64,000 nucleotides of DNA from Cocos nucifera (lineage: Eukaryota > Streptophyta > Magnoliopsida > Arecales > Arecaceae): assembly GCA_006176705.1 (NCBI GenBank), contig QRFJ01001016.1, positions 5,001 through 69,000 on the forward strand. Direction: 5' to 3'. Positions within the stretch are counted from its first letter, which is position 1. Each line of letters begins with the position of its first letter. The notes below the pieces were generated by a model that was not told the origin of the DNA, made no database searches, and saw only the letters and a program-made list of their open reading frames with translations. Below are positions 19,761 through 32,304 of the stretch, piece after piece. The position numbers and the translations under genes are program-made.

Positions 19761-21714
19761 CTTCTAATCCTTTAGTCTTGATGCTTTGCTTTTTCATCTA
19801 CCTTATTGGCACCCATGACCGCGGCCCCATGAATGCAACCTGTTCGATGTGGTTGAACAGCTTTTTTGTACGCACGAACATAAACCATATAATATTTATT
19901 TAAATTTATTTTTGTATTAAAAACTATTCAAATAAGTATAAAAATTTGATCATCCAATATTAGCTGCATCAGGTGTAGTTTTTCTAATTTTTTCAAATAG
20001 AAAAAAATTTAGAAGTTGAAATCCTAGTTTGGTATATCCTAGTAGTGCTATAGAAGGTTTGAACTCCAATTATATTAAGATAGGGTTATTGTTTTGTTCA
20101 AAAAATTAGATCCTCATCTTGTATTGCTTTAGAAATTGGTTTCATACTAAGAGGATGAGATTTTACCGTATCTACAGAGTAAGAAATATGATAATCGACA
20201 AGATTATAAGTTACAATAATGCTCACTCTTTTTTGATATATCAATTTTTAGATCACAGTGTCAATCCATGTACAATATAAACAACTTCAAAGATGTAAAA
20301 AATATTAATTTTATATATTTTATATATTTATTATTACATATGAACATACATACGTACCAATGTATGTGCATACATATACATATTTGCATTGGCTATATAT
20401 ATGTTTTAAGTATATATCTACGGAATTGGCCTCCAATTTACATGGCCATCTTATTATTTCACATCTTAGTTCTACTATTATCGATTAATACATAAAAACC
20501 ATGATTTTTGGTTAATTTTAGTCTCTCAACATATCAATTGGACTATGTTAGTAAAAATTAGCAATTTTGAATTTAGATGAGGAATAAAAGACACCAATTC
20601 AATCAAAGTTTCAGCTGGTTTCAAGACAGAGGCACAAGCTATTCACCCAATTTGAGCTTAACTTAAGTTAACATCAAATAGAAAACATAAAAATGTCACA
20701 CTATCCCTATACATGATAATCAATGTCTACAGCAAATATAAAACTCCTAAAGAAAGGAAACTAAACATGTCTATAATTAATGAGAAAAAAAGGAATTTTT
20801 TGAGGTTGTATTTGGTGAAATTAATATATAATCAGCATTTTGCTTCGTCACATGATCAGTTAATCTAACACAGGATTGCATGGTTTGGTGTCATGAGTCC
20901 TGACACCAACGCGACAGCAAAATATTCATAAACACCAGCATATTTCCCACAATGAAGAATCCAGCCAACACGATTCAAAGTTGATTCACCAGCTCACCAT
21001 GGTAAGAAAGTAGCGCGCAAATTTCCTTTAAAAACTCCTAAATAGAAAGTGGACAAATATCAGTACATTTTTTTGCGTGCTTCATACCTGTTGGCGCATC
21101 ACAGTGACCAAACATAAGAATACACGGGAGGAAGGATATAATTGAACACATCTCACATGATGGCATATCGGCAATCCGCGTGAGACTCCCTGGGGAGAGA
21201 GGGTTCTTTACAATTTATTCGTCCCATTTGCGCCAATAGCAGTATTGGAATCCAGCAAATCGACGCGATGCACTCACCGTGACAGACCCGGGACCATTCC
21301 ACCTCTCTTCCTTGTGCCATGCTTGCTTGGGTGGGCAGGAGCACAACCAGTCACCAGCCGCTTGAAAGGACGAACCCCCCTCCTCCCTCTCTGCTGCTGC
21401 GTGGGCCAACCTTATACCAGTGGGCCTTTGGGTTTCGGCTCCGGTGTCCGTACTTTCTGCCCTCGCTGTACTGGGATTCGCGTCACGGAACCGAATTCTC
21501 CCAAGGCCGAACCAGGTACAAGGCCAACATGGGGACCAAAAAAAGGCTCTCTTCCATAATTACTATTATCATGCAGGTGGGCCTCTTAGTGTTGCAATTG
21601 TTCTTCTCCTATGTGTTCTGGTGGGCTCTGACTAGCCTCTGGTGGGTTTGTACGGTTTAGACCTACTAATTGAGACTTTATGGTTTTTTTTAGGCCCACT
21701 AGTGGAGAACCTCT
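19761..21714. other. AT-rich intergenic DNA, no supported gene
   Basis: Low-complexity A+T sequence to about 21,100 (including TATATA and CATACATA tracts near 20,300-20,410), then a more GC-balanced part (21,180-21,660) with short ORFs that match no family I know. I see no splice-supported exon. Confidence 0.4.
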
Positions 21715-22330
21715 CTTTTTTTCTTTTTTTCTTTTTTTTTTTTTTTTTTGGCCTTTGATAAAATGGATGATTCATACACATTAATATATTCAACAAAATC
21801 AAAAAATAAAATAAATATACACTGAAAAAAGATAACAGTAGAATTTGTCCATGGAGTGTCACCAGATTGATTTGCAACATATGATGCCATCAAATTTGCA
21901 GCTCCGTACGCCTCTCGGTAGACATGGGATACTTGAAATAAAGTGTCCCTCCAAATAAACCTCTAAGCATCCAAGATCAGTAGATGTTTGCTAATCGATG
22001 TAGAATATTTTAAAATCTATCCAATTAATATAGTGGAATCATCTTTAGAAAAGATACGGTTAGCCCGTAAGAATACCATATCTGATCCTTCCTCCCAAGC
22101 CGTCCTCAACTTGGCCCTGGAATAGTAATATCAAACTTGTCTTCAGCCTGCCGTAACAAATTAGTCCTTTGCCAGGATGCTTATTTGCATCATTCACCAA
22201 CTTTAATCTCAAGCTCCAAGGAAGTGCTGCTATGTGTACCCCAATGCATATCTGGTTTAGTGCGAATCAAGTTTGATGCCCCATATATGGATAGAGATTT
22301 GGGCTGTATATTTCGTGCGGCAGACTGATT
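21715..22330 (-). mobile_element. 5'-truncated LINE fragment with poly-A tail
   Basis: The T-rich run at about 21,715-21,749 is a minus-strand poly-A tail. Just upstream of it, minus-strand reading gives VSHVYREAYGAANLMASYV, the end of a LINE RNase H, closely like HVYQEANDTADWMASFVV of the large LINE. RAAWEEG-like and FSKDDSTILIG segments precede it. It is a dead, 5'-truncated relative in the same orientation as the large LINE. Confidence 0.7.
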
Positions 22331-24500
22331 ATTCTTTTTTTTTATGACACCAATCATTGTATTGCACAGATGAACGGCTCTTAAATAACCATAATATCCT
22401 TTTTACCTCCATCCATGTTGACGTCAAAGCAGTTATTACGCCATCTAATGGTTCACGTCGCGAACGTGAATCATCCTTTCGGGCGAAAGATGCAACCCGA
22501 ACCCCACGGATGGGTGGTTGAAATAGGGCTTTAATGTCTACCTCACGCCTAGTGGTTCATCCAAAATCCGGCTGGTATCCGCTGGGTACAGAGCATTAGT
22601 TATTGTCAGGCGTGTCATGGTGGAAAGTGGAGTGAAGCTACAATCGCTGTTGCCCAGTGAACAAAACCCATGTTCGAGTGGGTCATTTTGCAAGTTGAGA
22701 AGTGGAAGCCTCGATGACAGTGAGGGCCTGGTCTAGTTGAGTTAGCCCGACTTTAATGGACTGTTTTGGGTTTGGATCATAAGTGGCAATTGGACTGCAA
22801 TAGGGTAGAAGTTTTTTTTTTTATTGGTATTTGTTCTGGTAATTGGAAGCCATGCTGAACATGGAATCTGAGGTTGAGATCCAATGTCAGTCACAATGCT
22901 TTAGATGTCGCATATTCCCCAGCCCATGCAGCATTTGTTATAGATTGCTACATTTGCCGGTATTACCAAAAAATACCATTCGTGGAGCAATACATTTGCA
23001 GGCATTTGTTATGAACTTGCTCTGAAATTGCTGACATTAGCTGACTTGTATTGGGTTGAATTAACTTCATCTTTTGAGCAATACCCAGGTGCTTATTCCT
23101 TGTGTAACATCTATTGATTATTCAGATTGTAAGTCATATTTTATGCTAACCAATTCTATCTACAAAGATGTTTCACAAATTTCGTTTACCACATACGCAC
23201 ACGCAAACATAGATAGATTGTTGCGTGCATGGGTGTTTATGGAGGTATATCATTTAGCTTGGTGTAAAATCGGGCAAATCATTTCATTAGCATTGTAATG
23301 TAATTGCTTGGTTCCTATAGGCAATCGTGTATGTCCATAAATAGCTTCCTCACTGAAAAATAAATAAATATATAAATAAAATTCTTCTGAGAAATTTTTC
23401 TCCTAAAACATATCACTTCCAGTTATTCAAAAATATAAATAAGTGATACCAGCACCAAAATAATATTCTCCTTTTATGGTGTAATTCTCTGGAGATTCCT
23501 GCCAGTTAAATTACTAAAATACCAGTTTTTTTTTGGACTCTTATCCCACTTTCATGGCTTTTCGACAGCCATAACGCCATCGATCATTTCATAGAAACGG
23601 TACTCTTGCCTGTCGTGTCAAGTCGGATATGGCTTTGTTTGCCATTATTTTTACAGGTTCCTTTTTTTATAAACTAATAATTAATAAACCCTGCTCCTTT
23701 CCTGTCCAAAAAAAAAAAAAAAAACCTGTCCATTCTCAAGAACAGAGCAGCCATTTAACTTGAACAAACTTTGTTTATCACCCGTTTAGAATCCAGTTTA
23801 TACCGCGTTCGGAACCCGTTGACACAGTTTGAACTGCTTTGGTTGGCCACGTCACGAGACGCCGGTTCAGCTGGTGGCAAGGCACGGCGGCAGATCAAGC
23901 CGGAGAAACTCTCCTCCTCCACCCTTGCTGCCTCAAGCCACCACCGCCTCCCTACAGCCACAACCCAAAAATGGCAGGAAAAAAAAAAAAGAATAGGAGG
24001 AGGAGGATCACATCCATAGCTCTACGTCTTCTTAGTCCGTTCAATTCAAAGATGGGATAAGCGGCGAGGGGGATAGGGTGGAACGCTAGGAGATCGGGAT
24101 TCTCTCTAGCAACATTTAGTTTGTAAGCATCATTGGAACCAATCGGTCATCAGCACGTAATTTCGCGCCTGCCGGCTTACTGCTTCAGAGTTCTAATTGG
24201 ACAGATCGGCGCAGCACAAGTTTGACTTCTGAAAACATTATTTGGCTGCTATAATTAATAGCCCAACAGCATACAAACAATCTTTTTGTCCTCTCTAAAC
24301 TCGAAATAAAAGACCATTTTCTTCCACATAACAACGATGACAGCAGATAATTCGACTTAATTACAATTAAAGCTAAACAAGATTGATTTCAGTGACAGCT
24401 AATCAAATGTTAGATCTCACCAATCATCACCTATATTACAAGGCGTCTCGAGATACCCAAATACCAACCAAATAAATATAAGAAAGAGAGAGGAGAGAGC
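22331..24500. other. intergenic DNA, no supported gene
   Basis: Mixed AT-rich sequence with poly-T and poly-A runs (22,334; 23,709). Short ORFs near 23,770-24,060 show no recognisable domain and no splice support. Confidence 0.4.
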
Positions 24501-24524
24501 GTGCACTAGTTAGTTCTCTTATCC

Positions 24525-24879
24525 TTATCGGTGAGCCGTCACGAGGGTCTCAATAAACCGCAATCCATCGAATCTCGGAGCAAATCTATCCGCCACCGGA
24601 GACGAGCGCCGCTGCTCCTCCGGCTCGCTGGGCTGCAAGAATAAATTCCAAATCAGGCGACGCTTTCTTTGATCTTAACCAGAGAGAGGGAGAGGAAATT
24701 ATAGAAACAAAAGCTTGGAAATCAGATTAATCCAGTGAGAATTAGCAAATAATTACCTGGCTAGGACATTGGGACTTGGGATCGGCGAAGGAATCGGATA
24801 GCGCGGCGGAGTAGGAGGCGGCGGCGATGAGGGCGGCGGCGGAGGACGCGACGGCAACCGTCGCCCGGGATTTCTTCAT
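24525..24879 (-). CDS. small conserved plant protein of unknown function, two exons, 76 residues
   Basis: Exon 1 runs 24879-24757 (41 codons, ATG at 24879-24877) and ends CAG before GTAATT. The 124-bp intron (24756-24633) ends TTCTTGCAG. Exon 2 runs 24632-24525 (35 codons plus TAA). Both exons are phase 0 and the join is open. The product begins MKKSRATVAVASSAAALIAA, a short basic start followed by an Ala/Ser-rich hydrophobic stretch (residues 7-27) that could be a membrane anchor or a targeting signal. It ends FAPRFDGLRFIETLVTAHR. I recall this C-terminal sequence from small uncharacterised proteins across flowering plants, but cannot check that here. No function is known to me. A minus-strand TATA box lies about 135 bases upstream. 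The structure is well supported; the function is open. Confidence 0.8.
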
Positions 24880-25009
24880 GATCAAGGGGGCGGGATATTT
24901 CGATTTCGAAGCACAGGCAGAGCAAACTCCGTTCCTTCCCCCTCCCCCCCACCTTCTCTCTCTCTCTTTTACAGCGCCGTGTTTGATTTAATTTAGAAAA
25001 CAGGGAGGG

Positions 25010-25022
25010 AGAATATATAGCA
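25010..25022 (-). promoter_or_regulatory. TATA box of the small two-exon gene
   Basis: Minus strand CTATATATTC, about 135 bases upstream of the start codon. The predicted transcription start near 24,985 would give a leader of about 105 bases, which is CT- and GA-rich (GAGAGAGAGAGAAGG) as in many plant leaders. Confidence 0.6.
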
Positions 25023-25059
25023 GAGGGAGAGAAAGGACCCAGCGGTAAAATCGCAGTCA

Positions 25060-26020
25060 GGGGTACGACGAGGGGGCGTGCCCGGCAACGGGATTGTTTT
25101 AGTTTCCTCAATTGCCCCCGTTCTGTGCAAGGAGCGAAGGCACTTAAAGGGCGAAGGAGGAAAATCGGCGGCAAAGGGAAAACGGAGATGAGGAGGTTTC
25201 TTGATCGTTTCGTGCCACTACGGGCTTGAGAGGCTGGCATCGTGACTCGTGTATGGATGTTTTAAATACACGCTGGCCTCCAGATTATCTCACGCGGGGT
25301 TGTTTTAGTTGTGGCGGGACGCGAGGGTAAAATTTGTGGCTGGAGTCGAAATACTCGATGGGGAAAGGTATCGACGATTCTTGCACAAATATGCCCTCTT
25401 CCTTCTCTTAATTTATTGTTGCACCATTCATTTTATTTATGTGGTCATCTAGGAGTGGGGCCAGGCTGGACAGTGGCGACCGATTGCGTGCGTAAAAAAT
25501 AATTTAATAAGTCGATACACGTGATCTTTCGCGCGGTAATGATGTACGATTTTTTAAGGAAGAAATGGTGTCGCGAAGCTGCTGCGGGCCTAGGAATTGG
25601 ATCGTCACGTCCGACGTATATCCGTATATGATGAGATGAAGCAGTATTCATCCGCCATGTACTCGTAGGGGACGTCTGAAGACACTAGGACGGCTCGTAC
25701 TTAGTCAAATTATACATTGGGTCCAATAATGAGACCTAGAGAAGTCAGCAAAACCAACCAAAACGCTGCTACGTCCTTTTGTGCTGTCGCATGGCTCATT
25801 GGTTTGGGTTCTCTTATGTTTCAGTTTGGTTGGATTCATTGCGTTAATTTCACAATAGAATCAAATCAAAAGAGCACAGGTAGGAACATATTGCTTAACA
25901 GTTGAACGATAGACAAGTGAAAGCCGCTTTTTGGTTTTTTCTCTTCGCTGAATACAAGGACACCGGCATCTCGTTATCTCCACAACCTCTACAACCTTAG
26001 TTATAAAAGAAGAATTTTGT
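25060..26020. other. intergenic DNA upstream of the small gene
   Basis: GC-balanced near the gene, then AT-rich. No supported gene or repeat recognised. Confidence 0.4.
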
Positions 26021-26243
26021 TACCGAGTGTCCTAAAAGCACTCGGTAAGAAGCATTTAATGCTTCTTAAAAACAGCAAAACATCTAAATTAAAATAATAT
26101 TAAAGATAAAATTCTTATTTTTATAAAAAAATTATATCTATTATATTATTTAAAATAATTTTTATCTTTAATATTATTTTGATCTAAATATTTTACTATT
26201 TTTAAAAAACATTAAATATTTTTTAACGAGTACTGTTAGCGAA
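26020..26243. mobile_element. MITE-like inverted repeat, about 220 bp
   Basis: Arms at about 26,039-26,125 and 26,150-26,230 are inverted copies of each other; the core AAAATAATATTAAAGATAAA is exact on both sides. The left end also carries two small hairpins: ACCGAGTG/CACTCGGT (26022-26046) and AGAAGCAT/ATGCTTCT (about 26048-26067). ACCGAGTG-type ends occur in some plant CACTA-derived elements. No protein is encoded. A clear target duplication was not found, so the exact ends are uncertain. Confidence 0.65.
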
Positions 26244-27416
26244 ATCCATAAAAAAAATTTCAAATTCAACGTATGTAGGAAATTGTCGTTAGCTGATGGA
26301 GGATGGTTAAATCCGAAAAGAAAATCACCGAGGTTTCTTTGACCGATCAACACCTCTCATTTGAACAAATCGTACATAATTTTGACACATCAAATCTGCC
26401 ACATGGGCAAGTTGCAAGAACAAGTTGGGTTTGTAGAAAACCCGACTGCAAGTTGCCGCTAAGAGCATGACGACCCGAGATATAGGTTAATTTTCGCTGT
26501 CATTATATCATCAGAACTCATTATCCCAGTCTGGGCCCCACTACTACCGCTCATCATGACTGATAGCTTCCCAGTTCACATCATAAAAAATTAACAAGAA
26601 ACCAAGCTTACTGTTTCTTTAGATTTATTTGGGAGTGCCTGGAAACTAGTTCAATAGAATAGGCTCCGCTCGAAGCTGTAGCTGCAAGATCCTTTATACA
26701 GAAGGTTCCTATCAGTGTAACCCAAAATTTATGCAGAATTTGCAGGAAGTTGCCTCTTGCTACAAAGGCAGTCGTGTGGCTTTTGCTTTTACCGATCTTT
26801 ATCACGGACACATGCTTCAAGTCCAAGTACTCAGGCTGGCTCGGCCTTGCCCAATGCCCACTCTAGCGAGCACATATAACTTCCATCTTGTACACTACTA
26901 TAAAAGGAAATAAACCTTGTAAATTAGACCGTAAGCTACAAAACGAGTTCACTCAAGCAGGCTTTAAATAAATTTCATCGTTCGAACACCTGGATTCCAT
27001 ATGCTTTTGAGGTTAGGACAATGATTTAGCATTTTAAACCAGCTCCAAAACAACGCACCACCAGTCTTCTTAGGTCAGTTTTCTTAGAAGGTACGCGATC
27101 CCATGTGCCTCGGTAATAATCTCAAGTTTCATCAAGTCCAGCTAAGGGCTGCCAAAAACAGAAAATTAGATTCAAACATGAAGTTACTGTTTTAACAGTA
27201 GAAATACGGGAGGAAACACCTTGAGAAAAGACTGCCTAAATCAAGAACCAGTGACAAAAAAAAAAAAACCTTTATGATGAACGGAACAGCTCAAAGGAAA
27301 ACATCCTTTCCGTCTCTTTTCACCCATCAACTTTCTTCTTCCGTTGACGCTAGCCATTTCTCTCTAAATTATCTTCAGAAGTTGGATATAACATAGGTAA
27401 CCCTGAATACAGGGGG

Positions 27417-27487
27417 CTACTTTATATCATTCCCAGTTGCATCAAGATCATAAACAGACAAGAAAGAGTTCTCAAACAACCAAGATG
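27417..27487 (-). CDS. possible 3'-terminal coding exon of an unrecognised gene
   Basis: Minus strand, after a possible acceptor CTGCAAG (27489-27488), reads SWLFENSFLSVYDLDATGND and then two codons and TAG at 27419-27417. The peptide looks protein-like and not like random AT-rich translation. I cannot name a family and did not find convincing upstream exons. It may be chance. Confidence 0.25.
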
Positions 27488-28762
27488 CTTGCAGGAATCC
27501 CTTAGATCATAAAAAACCAAAACCTTTGACTTGAGTTCACATATGCAAGCTCACAAAACACCAATCCTATGCCTAAGCAACCAAAAGCTGGTTGGGGTAC
27601 TGTATGTGAAAAATTGGCACACACTGACACCAAAGCATGCTGCACTGCAAAACATAATTTATTTTGCTTTCATCTACACAAACACCTTGTTACTATGACT
27701 GATTTTCGTTGTAGAAGTGCTATCTACAATCAGTAATGAAGTCCAAAGAATTTCATAAAGAAGAAGAAAAGTGCTTTCTTTTTGCCTAACATGATAAAAT
27801 TTCCTTTGAATTTTATGGTTCCCACCTCTTGCTATCATTCTAATGAAAAGACACCATGGTAATGCATGCAATACCTGCACATTACAAAAGTTACAAGATG
27901 GCTGCAGTAGGCTCACCTATTATTACAATAGCTACAGCTTAGCAGTATAAAGTCTTAAAAAGTTAGGGTTCTGCTTATGTGTTTGCATATCAGTAAGTTC
28001 TTAATTGAGGAAAATACTTAGAAAACAACGTAACCAAAGCTCATTTGACAGTTAAAAAGTGAAGGACAAATGAACTTGTGAAATGACTTTACAGACAAAA
28101 CATCTGATATAAATCAACATGCAAGTGGCTCAAGGACCTTGAATGTTCTGACCCTTTTATGTCTAAATGGATTAATTGTAAATAATCCTCCAACTTCAAA
28201 ACAAACCAAGAGCAAATATAGGGTACATAAAGAGAAAATAAAGAGTCAACTCCCTCTTTATTATCCAACATGTCTTCCCTGTTGCAGGTACAGAGATGAA
28301 AACTAAAAGAGCCATAGTCCCAAATTATCACTGCACAGAGGTGTTAAAGAAATTGTCAAACAATCCAAATCAGTCACTTAACAGAGTCAAACATCCATCA
28401 TAATATAAAAGTCTGTTGGAACATGCAACTGCTCGACAGAGCATGCATTCCAGCACTAAGGCATGAAATGCTAGTGATTACATAACAAACAGGTAAAGAT
28501 GTACATCATCATCTCAAACATACAAATAAGCCATAATCAAACTCAGCTAATAAGAATGGAGGTTTTAATGATTTAATAGTCTTACAGGCTCGAACTATAT
28601 CTAAGAACAAACCCACATATCATATATATAATAAACTTTCATAAATGTTATAATCCTCCAATGCACACCATACCGGTGCCCAACTGGTACACCCCATACT
28701 CAGTGTCCATATGGTACATACATTGGAATGGACTCTGGATATTGGGGGTGTACTGAGTCTTG

Positions 28763-28787
28763 ATACCCTACCGGTATGGTAGGGTAT
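28763..28787. repeat. palindrome with a perfect 10-base stem
   Basis: ATACCCTACC, loop GGTAT, GGTAGGGTAT. The surrounding 130 bases (28,665-28,795) have further copies of ACCGGT- and GGTACA-like motifs, so this may be part of an old, unrecognised repeat. Confidence 0.6.
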
Positions 28788-29572
28788 GCCCGATTGCAGG
28801 TGATACGAACCAAGATTGCAAATCTTGTAATCCTTTGAACAATCAATAACTCCCTCACTTATCTGATAAGAGTAACAATAATAGAATCCCTATGTCCTTG
28901 GGCATTAGATGGCACTAAACCTCAATGGGGAAATGCAGGGGAAGACAGAATGGAAAAATACATTCCTGAATTTCATCACTTTATCACATCAAGAAACATA
29001 TCAAGCCCCCTATTTTCCAAGACAGGAAGCAGACCCCAAACAGCCATACTTATTATTTATACATGGGTATGTACGTATATACATGCATGCATGCATGTAT
29101 ATGTATATGTGTGTGCGCGTGTATATATGCATAAACTCAGATTCAAGAAAACCTGGATCAATTGGATCTTTCACGAAACAGCACTTCAAAGCATGCAAGG
29201 GAGAAAATGTATACCATACAGATAATAAAGCTTCAGCTTCTTCCTTTTACCAACCCCTGTGCAGGAAGACGGCCAATGTATGAGAAAGCACTAAGGAAGC
29301 CGACTACCCATTATCAAGCCTAGAAATACAGGAAATTTTAGATTTGAAGAAAAGGTAGAAGTGAGAGCACATGATTTGATGGGTAAGAGGTGAAGGAGAG
29401 AAAGGGAAAGAATGAAAGATTACAATTGAAGCATAATCAACCAACATCATGCGACAATTTCCAGTTGGATTGTAGATAATTCAACTGTTGCCTAAACTAT
29501 GCAATGGAAGAAACAAATGGGCATAACGAAGTGGTTTCTGTGACCAACAACCATCCTTCTCTGAATCATTCT

Positions 29573-30359
29573 TGTTGGGGATAAACTCCGCTCCTGCCGA
29601 AGTTCGGTTCGATGCTCAGCTTAACGCAACCGATAGCCATAGAAGAGCTTCAGCGGGCGGATCTTAGCCGAACTCCTTCTGTCAGCCGAACTTCTTCGGA
29701 CTCTCAGCGGCCGGGCCTTAGCCAAACTCCTTTAACCGGCCGAACTCTCTAGCGGTCGAACTTCAGTCGAACTCCCATGAGAGCCGAACTCCCTCCACGC
29801 TCTTCCAGTCAGACGCTTACGGAAGCCTAACTCCTTCCAAGCTTCTCCTTCAGGAGTTCGAACTCCTTTGGAATCGATATATGCCGAGGTCCGCCAACCA
29901 ACGTCCGCTTTCTTAGAGCTACCGCCATTAAATCTGGTCGAACGGTCACCATCAGTCTGCCACAGGCGACGCTACAGACGGTGCCCCCTCTATGACTGAC
30001 TCCGCCAGACTTCGAGCAGCCCACCACTGTCGGACGGTATAGCTGTCACTATCGGCCTGACGATACCATCCTCTCCGCATCAAACCCGGTGCAGCCTCGA
30101 GCGGCAGCTGCAACTGTCACCATCAAGCTCCGCCTATAAAAAGGACCCTTCAGATATGCAATCTCTAATCTCTAAGCTCTGCGGAACTCATTCCTGAGCA
30201 CTCCATTCCTGTTGGCCAGAGCTGACTTGATCGTCGGAGGGTCCTGCCGGAGCCACCCCCACCGGCTCCGGACGAGACTTTGTTTTGCAGGTCCCCAGCG
30301 GCGGCCTCATCCACATCCACTTCAGCTGATTTCGACGACGACTAGATTCTGCGTCAACA
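29573..30359 (+). repeat. 5' LTR of element 2 (787 bp)
   Basis: Starts TGTTGGGGATAAACTCC and contains scattered CCGAACTCC motifs as in element 1, TATAAAAA at 30135-30142, and ends GCGTCAACA. A primer-binding site, GATTAGCGCTAGAGGAAG, follows at 30360. Confidence 0.9.
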
Positions 30360-30483
30360 GATTAGCGCTAGAGGAAGGACCTGAACCACCGAGGTTCCCT
30401 TGTTCTTAAAGGAGTGCTCGGCGATGATTTCTCTCTTCCCTCTCCGAAGATCTCTCTTCTTAGAGTTCTTTTCTGAAGAGAAA

Positions 30484-32160
30484 ATGCCTCCTAAGAGAGC
30501 TTCAACTCGGCGATCGGTGGCCTCTGTGGCCCGATCCCGTCTAGATCTGTCTGCTCCTGCTTCAGCCCCGGCAACTCAGATTCCACTTGTACCTGCGGTA
30601 GATGTGGAGCAGTTCAACCTACTTGTCCGACAGGTCCATGGCCTCACGGATGCAATGCGGGCCATGCAGCAGCCTCCGACGGCGACTCCACCAGGAAATC
30701 CGCCATCCGAATGTCGAAAACCGACCCCAAGAAAGAGTACTCGGGCTGGTGTATCCGTCGTCCCTTGGAAAAAAAAATAGAGAGTCGGGGATCCGTGTTC
30801 GGATCATGGTTCTCCTCTGGAGGAGACATTTTCCGTTTGTAGTCGGAAGTCCCCCAAGATCTGCAACCAGGACGACGCCCTTGATCACAGACTGCGGAAG
30901 ATGGACCGACGGATTGAAGAGTTCGGCCACGTCGTCCCGGCTCATCATGTCGACGTCCACGCCGATCCCCCTTTCTCCCTCCAGATTATGTAAGAGCCCA
31001 TTCCACCGAACTTCAAGCTCTCTCAACTTGAAAGCTACGATGGAACCTCTGATCCGGTTGATCATCTGGAGGCCTTCCGGATCATGATGCTACTCCACGA
31101 TGCTTCAGACGCCATATTGTGCCGAGCCTTCCCATCTACCTTAAAGGGAGACTGGTACTCGGCGTTGAAACCGAGTGCGATCTTCTCTTTTGACCAGATG
31201 AGCTGTCAGTTTGCGGTTCAGTTCATCAGCCGTCGACGTCCGCGCCGAGGTTCGGATTCCTTGATGAACGTCAAGCAGAAGCAGGGAGAATCCATCCAGG
31301 CTTACGTCACCCGGTTTAACGCCGCGGCATTGGAGGTCCGGGACCTGGACCAGTCTATTGTGATGGCCGCACTCAAAGACGGCCTTCAGAAAAATGACTT
31401 GCTGTTCTCCCTGAAAATAAAGTATCCTAGGAACTTCGCCGATCTGCTGGCTTGGGCCGAGGGATATGCCCGTGCGGAAGAAGCCTTCAAGTTGAAGGAC
31501 GAAGAAGCCTTAAGGGAGCGGCGGGCAGACGAGTATAATAGACCCACCGCCGATGGAGAGCCGAGCGAAGTTCGACCGCGCTCACGGACTTCCTCCGGGC
31601 GTAGGCAGGCCCGAACTCCACAAGCTCGCTACCAAGAAAGCTCCGACAGAAGGGCGCGAAGAAGCCCACCTTCCGAAAGATTCCGCGACTACACCCCCCT
31701 CAACGCTCCTCGAACTCAAATTCTCACCGAAGTTAAGAACCAGCTGCCAAGACCAGAAGAATTACGATCTCCCCCAAACAAACGCGATCGAAGCAAGTAC
31801 TGCCTCTACCATCGCGACCACAGCCACGACACTGAAGAATGCATCCAGCTCCAAGACGAAATTAAGGAGCTCGTCAGAAAGGGGCGGCTGGGTAAATTCC
31901 TTCGACGCCAGCCTGAAGCAGGAGAAGATCGGCCAAGAGCGCTGCCGTAACCAAAAACGACAAGGTCGGCCGCCTCACGGCATCATCAACGTTATCCTGG
32001 GGAGGAGTTTGGTACATCGGCGATTCGTCACCTCCCAGCGTCAAAGCCAAGAGAAGCATGCTCCAAATTGAGGAGGCCAGCATGAGATAGAAAAGGTCGT
32101 CCGATCCGAAGGTTATCGTCTGGAGAAACGCGGAGGAACAATGCTACCACGGTCCTAAAA
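30484..32160 (+). pseudogene. gag of element 2 fused to an integrase C-terminal remnant (broken)
   Basis: Starts MPPKRASTRRS at 30484, collinear with element 1. Stops or slips occur near 30,778, and TAA at 30991-30993 replaces the CAG/CAA seen in elements 1 and 3. From 31,084 to 31,950 a 288-codon frame covers the capsid core (AYVTRFNAAALEVRDLDQS), an Arg/Ser-rich tail and the knuckle-like CLYHRDHSHDTEECIQLQDE. It lacks three residues in the KGAARNW motif. Beyond 31,980 the sequence passes from the gag end (GIINVI) to LVHRRFVTSQRQSQ, which aligns with LVLRRAAVSQPQSQ in the integrase tail of element 1, and ends near 32,155 in the same tail. TGA at 32069-32071 replaces a TGG. Confidence 0.85.
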
Positions 32161-32304
32161 CACAAAGAATTCAGGGATGTGTTGCCAGTAACTTTCTTTC
32201 AATAAAATTCTTTCCTTTCAATAATATTCTTTCCTTTCAATAATATTGTTTCTGGATGCAAAAACTATGTGATGAAAGAAAAAGAAGCAGTTAATAGTTG
32301 CCGT

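Larger units (their letters stand above)
26244..29567. other. intergenic or intronic DNA; no firm gene
   Basis: Moderately AT-rich. It includes a possible last exon on the minus strand (27,417-27,487), a near-perfect palindrome at 28,763-28,787, and a TG/AT/CATG microsatellite at about 29,065-29,130. The sequence between has pyrimidine tracts and candidate splice sites, so part of a host gene could lie here unseen. Confidence 0.4.

Noticed and set aside
20268..20495. Short hydrophobic ORF
   Set aside because: AT-rich chance translation; no start context, homology or splice support.
22137..22328. Plus-strand 63-codon ORF
   Set aside because: Antisense to the LINE fragment at 21.7-22.3 kb.
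24761..25240. 159-codon minus-strand ORF over the small gene
   Set aside because: It starts upstream of the TATA box, crosses promoter and leader and overlaps exon 1 in another frame. The spliced 76-residue model is much better supported.
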